Shown here piece after piece: positions 1 through 6,962 of a stretch of 8,774 nt of DNA. Source of the stretch: SP202 sp036339395 (lineage in GTDB: Bacteria > Planctomycetota > Phycisphaerae > Phycisphaerales > SM1A02); assembly GCA_036339395.1 (NCBI GenBank), contig JAYZBD010000074.1, positions 1 through 8,774 on the forward strand. Direction: 5' to 3'. Positions within the stretch are counted from its first letter, which is position 1. Each line of letters opens with the position of its first letter. The translations under genes and the position numbers were made by a program. A model generated the notes under the pieces. It was not told where the DNA came from. It saw only the letters and a list, made by a program, of their open reading frames with translations, and did not search any database.

Positions 1-1
1 C

Positions 2-1036
2 ATGAACGGGCCGGAAGCATGGGACGTGACGATTGGAAGCGAAGATGTCGTCGTCGTTATTCTTGATGATGGGGCCCAGCAGAACCACCCCGATCTGCAC
101 CAGTTGCCAGGTTCCACCTTTACCGGCTCAAGCAGTGGTGGTGAACATTCCACGCCTTGTGATGGACATGGAACGGCGGTTTCAAGTTGCGTCGCATCAA
201 CGATCGACAACAACACGGACCTTGTGGGCATTGCGCCTGGATGTCATACACGTGGGGCGAAGATCTTCAATGCAATCGATTTCTTCGGGTTCTGCCTCGG
301 ATTCCTGGAATTCCAGGAGAGCTGGGGTGTGAATGGCATCAGTTGGAGCGCTTCGGTCGGTGCCCGTGTAACGAACTCATCCTGGGGTGGCGGCAGTCCA
401 TCGGCCGCCATCGAATCGGCCTACCAGTCGACGTACAACCAGGGTGTCATGCATTTCGGTGCTGCGGGCAATGACGGCTCGACATCCATCAGTTGGCCTG
501 CCAGTTCACAGTGGTTGCATGCCATCAGCGCGATGTCCTCGAACGGCGGACTTGCCTCCTTCTCCACTCATGGAAACGGCCTGTTCGCAGCAGCTCCTGG
601 TGCGTCAATCCTCACTGCGGATCGGACCGGCGGTGACGGGTTTGGAAGTGGCGACACGGTTACGCTTGATGGAACTTCATTCGCCTCGCCCTATGCGGCA
701 GGTGTTGCCGCTCTCGTCTTCTCGCGGGACAACTCCCTTTCGCCCGCGGACGTACAGGCCATCCTCGAGCAGCACTCGACTGACTACGGCTCCCCCGGCT
801 ACGACACCCTCTACGGATGGGGCATGGTCAACGCCGAGGATGCCGTGCTGGCCGTCGACGTCGAGCCGGATTGTCCCGCTGACATCGATGGCAGCGGCCA
901 TGTCGGTGTCGATGACCTGCTGCTCGTTATCAACCAGTGGGGAGCATGCACGGGTTGCGTCGCTGACATCAACGGCGATGGCCATGTTGGCGTGGACGAC
1001 CTCCTGCTGATCATCAGCGACTGGGGCTCCTGCTGA
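2..1036 (+). CDS. Subtilisin-family (S8) serine protease with C-terminal dockerin-like repeats, 5'-truncated
   Basis: Exported serine endopeptidase of the S8 family; the window holds the last 344 codons. The catalytic triad is visible (numbering from the ATG at base 2): Asp22 in ILDDGAQQNHPDL, His56 in CDGHGTA, Ser226 in DGTSFASPYAAG; the oxyanion-hole Asn is probably Asn157 in GAAGND. The Asp motif reads Asp-Asp-Gly, as in kexin/furin-type (S8B) proteases, rather than the usual Asp-Thr/Ser-Gly. Residues 291-344 are two dockerin-like EF-hand repeats bracketed by Cys291, Cys316, Cys319 and Cys344. The first visible residues (NGPEAWDVTIGSEDV) match the entry into the catalytic domain, so the signal peptide and any propeptide lie upstream of the window and the ATG at base 2 is almost certainly internal. 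The stop is TGA at 1034-1036. The substrate cannot be deduced. Family is secure; the kexin-like subgroup is an inference from one motif. Confidence 0.93.
   Translation: MNGPEAWDVTIGSEDVVVVILDDGAQQNHPDLHQLPGSTFTGSSSGGEHSTPCDGHGTAVSSCVASTIDNNTDLVGIAPGCHTRGAKIFNAIDFFGFCLGFLEFQESWGVNGISWSASVGARVTNSSWGGGSPSAAIESAYQSTYNQGVMHFGAAGNDGSTSISWPASSQWLHAISAMSSNGGLASFSTHGNGLFAAAPGASILTADRTGGDGFGSGDTVTLDGTSFASPYAAGVAALVFSRDNSLSPADVQAILEQHSTDYGSPGYDTLYGWGMVNAEDAVLAVDVEPDCPADIDGSGHVGVDDLLLVINQWGACTGCVADINGDGHVGVDDLLLIISDWGSC
881..943 (+). repeat. Dockerin-like repeat 1 of the S8 protease
   Basis: Encodes residues 294-314, DIDGSGHVGVDDLL followed by VINQWG. Asp294, Asp296, Ser298 and Asp305 sit at calcium-loop positions 1, 3, 5 and 12. 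Cys291 precedes it and Cys316 follows it. It is paired with a near copy 84 bases downstream. Such Cys-framed repeats at the extreme C-terminus are typical of planctomycete exported proteins; an anchoring or sorting role is inferred. Confidence 0.8.
965..1027 (+). repeat. Dockerin-like repeat 2 of the S8 protease
   Basis: Encodes residues 322-342, DINGDGHVGVDDLL followed by IISDWG, bracketed by Cys319 and Cys344. It matches repeat 1 at most residues; many differences in the DNA are third-position changes, which suggests an old duplication kept under protein-level selection. The protein ends two residues later in Ser-Cys, like the 'GC-type' dockerin ends I recall from Phycisphaerae. Confidence 0.8.
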
Positions 1037-1071
1037 CCGGGCACGACCATCGCGGTCGCTGTTGATTTCAG

Positions 1072-1076
1072 AGGAG
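1072..1076 (+). promoter_or_regulatory. Shine-Dalgarno-like AGGAG upstream of the oxidoreductase
   Basis: AGGAG inside AGAGGAGA lies 10 bases before an in-frame TTG at 1087 and 19 bases before an out-of-frame ATG at 1095. It is the best ribosome-binding match between the protease and the oxidoreductase. It favours the TTG start (19 residues longer) over the ATG at 1144, which has only GGGG at 1132-1135 in front. Protein-family alignment favours 1144, so the start is unresolved. Confidence 0.35.
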
Positions 1077-1143
1077 AATCGGGGCGTTGGCCCGATGGAA
1101 GGAGCGGTCGTCAATTGCGTCCAGCATCCACGGGGTTCCACGC

Positions 1144-4092
1144 ATGGCACGCTTCCCACTGACTCAGGTTGATTCTTCAGTACTACCAGGGGATGTAGTT
1201 GTCGCATTGCATGCAGTGGACGATCTCGAGGTCCGCGGTTCACGACACGATCGCCTGCTGTATTCAACCGATGCAAGCATGTACCAGGTTGAACCGCTCG
1301 GGGTAGTCATTCCAGGGTCGATCACGGCGGCACAGGCTGCTGTTCGTGTCTGCGGGGAATACGGCGTACCCGTGCTGCCTCGAGGAGGAGGAACATCCCT
1401 TGCCGGCCAGGCGACCAACCGGGCAGTCGTCATCGATTGCTCGGCCCGTCTCTGCGCCATCGGGGAGGTTGATGTCGCCGAACGCACGGTCAGCATCGAG
1501 CCGGGTGTCGTGCTCGATGACCTTGTCCGTGCAACGGCGCCCCACGGACTGACCTTCGGACCGGATGTGTCAACTTCAACACATGCAACGCTCGGCGGCA
1601 TGATTGCAAACTGTTCAGCCGGACTCCGTTCACTTGTCTACGGCATGACGGATGAACACCTCCTTGCCGTGGATCTCGTGCTTGCGGATGGGCGATGTGT
1701 CCACCTGGCCAGGGGAGCATCAGAAACCGACAAGTTCGTCGCGGACCTGACACGACAGGTCGTCGAGGTTGTTCTTGAGCTTGAAGATGCAATCGATGCG
1801 AACTTCCCGAAGGTGAGGCGGAACGTCGGTGGATACAAGCTTGACACCATTCTTGCCCAGGTACGCGAGTCGACGCCGGGAACCCACGACGCCGTGAACC
1901 TCGCTCGTCTTGTCGCTGGTTCGGAGGGAACCCTTGGTCTCGTAGCGGGTGCGGAACTCGGACTCGTCACACCGCCGGCATCCCGTGGACTTGCGGTGCT
2001 TGGTTTCCCCGGTGTCGAGGATGCACTTGAATCACTGAACGGCATTCTCGGAACGGAGCCATCGGCAGTCGAACTGCTTGATGGGACGATTCTCGAGGCG
2101 GCGATGGCCCACCAGGCATACAGGGAACTGCTCGACGACCTGCCACGCATTGACGGTGATCTTCCCGGTGCCGTTCTGTACGTGGAGTACTTCGGTGATG
2201 ATGAAGGGGCGGTTGCTGAACGGTTTACCTCCCTGCGAGCCCGTATTCCCGGGGCGGCTATCGGACACCACCTCGATCCGGGGATGCAGGCGAGGCTCTG
2301 GCAACTCCGCAAGGTCAGCCTGTCCCTGATGAGCGGGACCATCGAGGACCGGAAACCCGTCCCGATGCTCGAGGATTGCGCCGTTCCTGCTGAGCACCTG
2401 GCGGCATTCCAGTCGGATTTCTCGGCGATGCTCGAGCAACATGGACGACGGGCGACCTGGTATGCCCATGCCAGCGTCGGACTGCTTCACATCAGGCCAC
2501 GGCTGGACCTTGGAACGGACGAGGACAGGGAGATTCTCAAGGTATTGGCAACCGAGGCGATCGAACTCGTGAAACGCTATGGGGGCAGCATTTCAGGTGA
2601 ACATGGTGATGGTCGATCCCGGGGCTGGCTGATTCGTGACTTCTATGGTCCGGAACTCGTCGAGGGCTTCAGGCGCATCAAGAAGATCTTCGATCCAACG
2701 GGGCTGTTCAATCCCGGTATGGTCGATGCGGATCCGATGATGGACTGGCGACAGGCACCTGGCGGACAGTCCCTGCCGACATCGCTGGAGGCCGGGACCT
2801 ACTACGACTGGAGTGAACATCGCGGCCTGCTTCGAGCTGCGGCGGCCTGCAACGGAAATGGCCTGTGCAGGGTGACCACCGGTGGCGCCATGTGTCCCTC
2901 CTACAGGGCGACACGCGATGAGCGACATTCGACGCGAGGCCGTGGCAACGCGCTTCGTCTCGCGATGACAGGCCAGTTTGGTGAAGGAGATGCCCCGGAT
3001 TGGAACGACCCGGAGACGATGGAGACGCTTGATCTCTGCCTTGGCTGCAAGGCGTGTCGATATGAATGCCCGAGCCATGTCGACATGACGAAGCTGAAGG
3101 CGGAATACGAGGCGCAACGATGGAAGTTGCTCGGTCGCGTTCCCTTCCGCCAGCGGCTCATCGGGAATGTGCGTCGTATCAACCGGATCGGTTCGTCGAT
3201 CGCACCGATTGCCAATGCACTGTGCTCGCTGCCACCCGTCGCAGGACTGATCAAGCGTGTGATGGGCATGGCCCCGGGCCGAAGTCTTCCCCGGTTTGAC
3301 CGGTCCCTGCAGTCCTGGATGCGGCATCGCACAGGGATCGCCGGTCCTGCAGTTCTTCTCCTGCCTGATTGCTTCACGTCCTACAACGAGCCTCGCATCG
3401 GACGAGCAGCCGTTCGACTCCTCGAGGCGTTCGGCTACAAGGTCGTCATTCCCGATGGCATGGGATGTTGTGGTCGTACCCAGTGCAGCAGCGGCCTGCT
3501 GGAAGATGCGAGGAGGACGATCGAGCATTCAGCAAGGTGTCTCTTGTCCGCCATCGAGGCCCATTCACCCGTGGCGATCGTCGGCGCAGAACCCAGTTGC
3601 ATCACGTCACTCCAGCAGGAATGGGTCGAACTGGTCACGACGCTGGAACGTGCGGACGCCCTGAAGATCTCCTCGCTGGCATCGAGCATCGAGGAGTTCC
3701 TTGAATCATCCTGGGACGAGCACCCGAATCGGCCCATGTTCGACCCTGTTGAAGAAGAGGTGTTGTTGCACGTTCATTGTCATCAGAAGCATCGTGCCGG
3801 GTCCAGTGAACGGTTCCTGCACAGGTGCGGCTACCCGGGGGCTCGCCTGCTCGATTCCGGATGCTGTGGCATGGCCGGTTCATTCGGGTACGCCAGGGAA
3901 CATCATTCGCTCTCGACCAAGATCGCCGAGCAGTCCCTTGGCGAGTCGTTGCAGGAATCCCCGCACGCCGGCCTGTGTGCGAATGGAACGAGCTGTCGCC
4001 ACCAGGTCCACGATGTCTTTGATCGGAACGCGGAGCACCCCGTGGTACTTGCTGCCGACAGGCTCGCAGGTGATGATGAGAAGGCCACATGA
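1144..4092 (+). CDS. YdiJ-like FAD-linked oxidase fused to Fe-S/CCG-domain oxidoreductase
   Basis: Large 2-hydroxyacid dehydrogenase-type flavoprotein, 982 residues from ATG 1144 (1001 from TTG 1087; numbering below uses the TTG). Domains in order: FAD-binding PCMH-type domain with PRGGGTSLAGQ (98-108) and GPDVSTSTHATLGGMIANC; FAD-oxidase C-terminal domain ending in GEHGDGRSRGW (504-514); ferredoxin-like region with C588/C594/C603-P and CLGCKACRYECP (651-662); two CCG (heterodisulfide-reductase-like) halves with C762, GCCG (793-796), C838 and C898, GCCG (925-928), C964/C970. Order and size match E. coli YdiJ (about 1018 residues), reported to oxidise D-2-hydroxyglutarate. FAD would accept electrons from a D-2-hydroxyacid and pass them through the clusters to a membrane or soluble acceptor; the actual substrate is inferred. 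No signal peptide, so cytoplasmic. ATG 1144 fits the short N-terminus of relatives, which begin about 40 residues before the YSTDASMYQ motif. The stop overlaps the next gene by ATGA, implying translational coupling. Confidence 0.92.
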   Translation: MARFPLTQVDSSVLPGDVVVALHAVDDLEVRGSRHDRLLYSTDASMYQVEPLGVVIPGSITAAQAAVRVCGEYGVPVLPRGGGTSLAGQATNRAVVIDCSARLCAIGEVDVAERTVSIEPGVVLDDLVRATAPHGLTFGPDVSTSTHATLGGMIANCSAGLRSLVYGMTDEHLLAVDLVLADGRCVHLARGASETDKFVADLTRQVVEVVLELEDAIDANFPKVRRNVGGYKLDTILAQVRESTPGTHDAVNLARLVAGSEGTLGLVAGAELGLVTPPASRGLAVLGFPGVEDALESLNGILGTEPSAVELLDGTILEAAMAHQAYRELLDDLPRIDGDLPGAVLYVEYFGDDEGAVAERFTSLRARIPGAAIGHHLDPGMQARLWQLRKVSLSLMSGTIEDRKPVPMLEDCAVPAEHLAAFQSDFSAMLEQHGRRATWYAHASVGLLHIRPRLDLGTDEDREILKVLATEAIELVKRYGGSISGEHGDGRSRGWLIRDFYGPELVEGFRRIKKIFDPTGLFNPGMVDADPMMDWRQAPGGQSLPTSLEAGTYYDWSEHRGLLRAAAACNGNGLCRVTTGGAMCPSYRATRDERHSTRGRGNALRLAMTGQFGEGDAPDWNDPETMETLDLCLGCKACRYECPSHVDMTKLKAEYEAQRWKLLGRVPFRQRLIGNVRRINRIGSSIAPIANALCSLPPVAGLIKRVMGMAPGRSLPRFDRSLQSWMRHRTGIAGPAVLLLPDCFTSYNEPRIGRAAVRLLEAFGYKVVIPDGMGCCGRTQCSSGLLEDARRTIEHSARCLLSAIEAHSPVAIVGAEPSCITSLQQEWVELVTTLERADALKISSLASSIEEFLESSWDEHPNRPMFDPVEEEVLLHVHCHQKHRAGSSERFLHRCGYPGARLLDSGCCGMAGSFGYAREHHSLSTKIAEQSLGESLQESPHAGLCANGTSCRHQVHDVFDRNAEHPVVLAADRLAGDDEKAT

Positions 4093-5252
4093 TCCTTCTC
4101 ATCATCATGACCCTTCTGCTGCAGTCTCCCGCCCCTGCGCGGGATGAGCCCGTGAAGCCGCCACGTGGGTACGACATTCCAATCATTGATCTCGATGAGG
4201 ACCTCGATCGTCACGTCGTCGTCGACCGGGAACCGGGGCAATACCTGGGGCATCCCAGCACACACCTGCTCGATGATGGAAAGACCATCATCATCGTGTA
4301 CCCGAAGGGACATGGCCGAGGCGCGATCGTGATGAAGCGAAGCGAGGATGGAGGGCGGACCTGGGGGGAACGCCTCGAAACCCCGGCAAACTGGGCCACG
4401 AGCGTGGAAGTGCCGACGCTCTATGAAACAGACATGCCCGATGGTTCGAAGAGAATCCTCATGTTCACGGGGCTGTACCCGATTCGCATGGCTGCATCGT
4501 CGGATGAAGGAAGCACCTGGTCACCGCTTGCACCGATCGGTGAGTACGGGGGCATCGTGGTCATGTCGGACTGCATCCAGTTCGAGAATGGTCGGGCCAT
4601 GTGTTTCTTTCACGATGATGGTCGCTTCATCAACGACTCGGGGAAGGCAACGGGCGTATTCAACGTCTATTCCATCAACTCGGTTGACGGAGGCGTGACG
4701 TGGACGGAACCGGAGGTCATCACGACCCATGAGACGGCACACCTCTGCGAGGGGGGACTGATCCGTTCGCCGGATGGCTCGACGATCGCCTTGCTGTTGC
4801 GGGAGAACTCGAGGGTACTCAATAGTTTCATCATCTATTCCAGGGACGAAGGGCAGACCTGGTCTGATCCGGTTGAACTGCCCGGGGCCTTGACCGGCGA
4901 TCGACACCAGGTCATTGCATTGCCTGAAGAGCGGTATTTCATTTCGTTTCGTGATACCACGCACGAGAGCCCGACACAGGGGGATTGGGTTGGTTGGGTT
5001 GGTTCATGGGATGACATCATCCATGGGCGGGAAGGACAGTACCGGGTTCGATTGAAGGACAATCACCATCGATGGGATTGTGCCTACCCGGCTCTTGAAC
5101 TGCTGCCCGATGGCACGATCGTTGCGGTGACCTATGGTCACTGGACCGAGGGAGAATCGCCTTGGATTCTCAGCATGCGTTTTACGATGGATGAACTCGA
5201 TGCGATGCATTCGGCGTTGCTCGAATCCAGTCCGTCGAAGGCCACGCCATGA
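4089..5252 (+). CDS. Exported sialidase-family (Asp-box) beta-propeller protein
   Basis: Probable exported glycoside hydrolase of the sialidase/BNR superfamily, 387 residues. Four Asp boxes of the form S-x-D-x-G-x-T-W mark propeller blades: SEDGGRTW (85-92), SSDEGSTW (137-144), SVDGGVTW (198-205) and SRDEGQTW (251-258). Further sialidase-like elements are CEGGLIRSPDG (220-230), FRDTTH (287-292) and DCAYPALELLPDG (330-342). The N-terminus MILLIIMTLLLQSPAPA is a short hydrophobic leader with no basic residue before it, so export is likely but the leader is atypical. The usual FRIP arginine motif near the N-terminus is not seen; the equivalent place reads YLGHPSTHLL (52-61), followed by YPKGHGRGAIVMKRS. 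I recall this pattern in a broad subgroup annotated 'exo-alpha-sialidase' in environmental bacteria, whose substrate is not well established. The start ATG overlaps the upstream TGA. The fold is secure; sialidase activity is not. Confidence 0.85.
   Translation: MILLIIMTLLLQSPAPARDEPVKPPRGYDIPIIDLDEDLDRHVVVDREPGQYLGHPSTHLLDDGKTIIIVYPKGHGRGAIVMKRSEDGGRTWGERLETPANWATSVEVPTLYETDMPDGSKRILMFTGLYPIRMAASSDEGSTWSPLAPIGEYGGIVVMSDCIQFENGRAMCFFHDDGRFINDSGKATGVFNVYSINSVDGGVTWTEPEVITTHETAHLCEGGLIRSPDGSTIALLLRENSRVLNSFIIYSRDEGQTWSDPVELPGALTGDRHQVIALPEERYFISFRDTTHESPTQGDWVGWVGSWDDIIHGREGQYRVRLKDNHHRWDCAYPALELLPDGTIVAVTYGHWTEGESPWILSMRFTMDELDAMHSALLESSPSKATP
4979..5010 (+). repeat. G-rich tandem TTGGGTTGG tract inside the propeller gene
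   Basis: A run of G tracts (GGGGG at 4979-4983, GGG at 4987-4989, 4996-4998 and 5008-5010, with GG pairs between) contains two tandem copies of TTGGGTTGG and encodes WVGWVGSW. It fits a loose G-quadruplex pattern with one loop of about nine bases, or a two-layer form. The coding explanation is sufficient; any structural role is speculative. Confidence 0.3.
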
Positions 5253-5362
5253 ACATGCCCTCGCTGGTGCCCACATACCCATGTGCTGCGCAGTTTGCAG
5301 GAAATCCCGGGGCTCTTCAAGGGATCCTGACCGCGGCCTGCACAGGGGGCTATGCTTTGATC
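5249..5362 (+). other. Spacer or in-frame leader before the M48 lipoprotein
   Basis: 114 bases without a stop in the M48 frame, opening with an ATGA overlap with the propeller gene. It could be an untranslated spacer, an N-terminal extension, or a translated leader. It holds a small inverted repeat CACAT(5272-5276)/ATGTG(5281-5285) directly followed by the palindrome CTGCGCAG (5286-5293). No clear promoter is visible. Confidence 0.3.
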
Positions 5363-6160
5363 ATGAAACGCGTGTACCTCCTGCTGCCCATGCTCTTCCT
5401 GCTGCTCGCTGGCTGTTCAAGCGTCATTGGGACGGGTCGATCGCAGATGAATGTCGTTTCCACCGAGCAGGAGAGGGAACTTGGCGAGGAGGCATTCAAG
5501 GAAGCCACGGCCCAGGTAAAGATCATCCCCAATGGCAAGGAGGCCAGGATGGTTCGCCAGATCGGCAGCCGGATCGTCGAGGCTGCAGAGATTCTCTATC
5601 CCTCGAGCAATGCAGAAGAGTATGACTGGACATTCGTACTCATCGATGACGACGAAGTGGCGAACGCGTGGGCGGCGCCCGGGGGCAAGATAGCGGTGTA
5701 TACCGGCATTCTCCCTATAACCAAGACGGAGGCCGGTCTTGCAGTCGTCATTGCTCACGAGATTGCACATGTCCTGGCACATCACAGTGCAGAGCAGTTG
5801 AGCCATGCTCTTGTCATGAATGGTGTGGCTACCGCCGGGGGGGCTGTACTCGGTGGGTCGGATTCCAGGACGAGGGAAATCGCCATGCAGGTCATGGGGG
5901 TGGGAGGCCAGTATGGAGTTGCACTGCCCTTCAGTCGCCTGCACGAGTCGGAAGCTGATGAACTGGGCCTCTTCCTCATGGCAGAAGCCGGCTACAACCC
6001 ACGGCAGGCCATTGGGGTATGGCAACGCATGGCGGACTTCCAGGAGGAGCGAGCTCCGGAGTTCCTATCCACGCACCCTGACCCTGAGAATCGAATCGAG
6101 GAATTCCGGGAACTCATGCCCGAGGCGATGGAACTCTACAGGAACAGCAGGGCACGGTAG
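5363..6160 (+). CDS. M48-family zinc metalloprotease, outer-membrane-type lipoprotein
   Basis: Zinc endopeptidase of the M48 (Ste24/LoiP/BepA-like) family, 265 residues from ATG 5363. MKRVYLLLPMLFLLLAGC is a lipoprotein signal with lipobox L-A-G-C and lipidated Cys18, so the protein should be membrane-anchored facing the periplasm. Zinc site: HEIAH (132-136), with the third ligand Glu195 in an E-x-x-x-D motif (Glu195, Asp199) followed by ELG. The C-terminal STHPDPENRIEEFRELMP is also typical of the family. Relatives take part in quality control of envelope proteins. The ORF stays open back to ATG 5249, which overlaps the preceding stop by ATGA and has GAAGG seven bases before it, but that would put 38 residues in front of the lipoprotein signal; I prefer 5363 despite its poorly spaced GGGGG at 5345-5349. 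It ends 37 bases from the convergent operon. Confidence 0.9.
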   Translation: MKRVYLLLPMLFLLLAGCSSVIGTGRSQMNVVSTEQERELGEEAFKEATAQVKIIPNGKEARMVRQIGSRIVEAAEILYPSSNAEEYDWTFVLIDDDEVANAWAAPGGKIAVYTGILPITKTEAGLAVVIAHEIAHVLAHHSAEQLSHALVMNGVATAGGAVLGGSDSRTREIAMQVMGVGGQYGVALPFSRLHESEADELGLFLMAEAGYNPRQAIGVWQRMADFQEERAPEFLSTHPDPENRIEEFRELMPEAMELYRNSRAR

Positions 6161-6197
6161 AGCACGGCCCCCGGCACATCCACATCCAACCGGATAT

Positions 6198-6962
6198 TCA
6201 GGGCGCCTCCTCCGGCTGCCGACCATCGTCACCGGGTTGTCGAGGTCCACGGGGACCACGCGGTGAACGCGGGCCGCGAGGCGACCCTCCCCGCCTTGGT
6301 CGATCTGATTGGAGAAATGCCCCCAGTTCAGCAGCTTCGCCAGGCGAGAGGAACCCGTCTTCGTCGACATCGAAGCGGTTGAAGAGTGATCCATCAATGG
6401 GTCTTTCCCGCTCGGTGCGTCGCTGCTCCAGGAATGCATCGGCTTCACGTTGTTCCTCGGGATCCAGCATGCCATTGCCATTCAGGTCGAATCGCTTGAG
6501 GACACGTTGATGTTCATCGTGCCTTCGTTCGGGTCGATGCTGTTCCATGCGCCGACCAAGTTCATGGCGCTGTTCCGGCGTGAGCATGGCGAGAAACGCC
6601 TCGAATCGCTCTGAGCCTGCACGCCTGCGTTCATTGCGAAGCAGCGTCTTCTGCTCGATGAGGGCATCGACCTGTTCCAGGTCGGGATCTTCACTGGCAA
6701 GCAGGTTGGCAATGGATGATTCAAGTTCACTGATCTGTCCCGAGATGACAGCCGTCTCCGCTTCGAAATCATCGCGCATGGCCTTGAAGGCAGCACGCTG
6801 TTCTTCGTCCAGGTTCATGGTGTCAACAACCCGGTTGATGATGGCGGCATGGCCAGTGGATTGTTCGTCAAGAGGACGCCACTGCATTGCCCCGAAGATG
6901 AAGAACACGTTGAAGACGATCGAGCAGCCGAGCAGGATATGGAGTACCGGTCGTTTCATCAT
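6198..6962 (-). CDS. Membrane-anchored CpxP/CnrX-like sensor with two EF-hands
   Basis: Probable extracytoplasmic sensor or chaperone-like protein, 254 residues. An N-terminal segment (about 7-26, LHILLGCSIVFNVFFIFGAM) anchors it in the inner membrane; an L-L-G-C sequence inside it is probably not a lipobox, because the hydrophobic stretch continues beyond the Cys. Residues about 40-142 are a helical, charged hairpin of heavy-metal-resistance/CpxP/CnrX type, with NLDEEQRAAFKAMRDDFEAE and LTPEQRHELGRRMEQH. Two canonical EF-hand loops follow: DLNGNGMLDPEE (159-170) and DVDEDGFLSPGE (198-209). The tail 221-254 is rich in Arg, Gly and Pro. The start ATG overlaps the anti-sigma stop (ATGA on the minus strand), with AAGG upstream; a second Met follows directly. 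Being third in a sigma/anti-sigma operon suggests a role in sensing or tuning the response. Calcium binding is predicted from the loops; sensing is inferred. Confidence 0.8.
   Translation of the reverse strand: MMKRPVLHILLGCSIVFNVFFIFGAMQWRPLDEQSTGHAAIINRVVDTMNLDEEQRAAFKAMRDDFEAETAVISGQISELESSIANLLASEDPDLEQVDALIEQKTLLRNERRRAGSERFEAFLAMLTPEQRHELGRRMEQHRPERRHDEHQRVLKRFDLNGNGMLDPEEQREADAFLEQRRTERERPIDGSLFNRFDVDEDGFLSPGEAAELGAFLQSDRPRRGGSPRGPRSPRGPRGPRQPGDDGRQPEEAP

Noticed and set aside
1044..1058. Hairpin CGACC/GGTCG after the protease stop as a terminator
   Set aside because: Only five base pairs and no T run follows, so it is too weak to call.
1095..1172. 25-codon leader ORF before the oxidoreductase
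   Set aside because: It has a start 19 bases from the nearest Shine-Dalgarno and no sign of coding selection; mentioned only as an alternative use of that site.
2593..3528. Long minus-strand open frame (311 codons) opposite the oxidoreductase
   Set aside because: It lies wholly antisense to a well-conserved Fe-S domain and its translation shows no recognisable motif; such frames are common opposite GC-rich genes.
6161..6197. Shared terminator between the convergent M48 and sensor genes
   Set aside because: The 37-base gap has no stable hairpin with a T tract on either strand.
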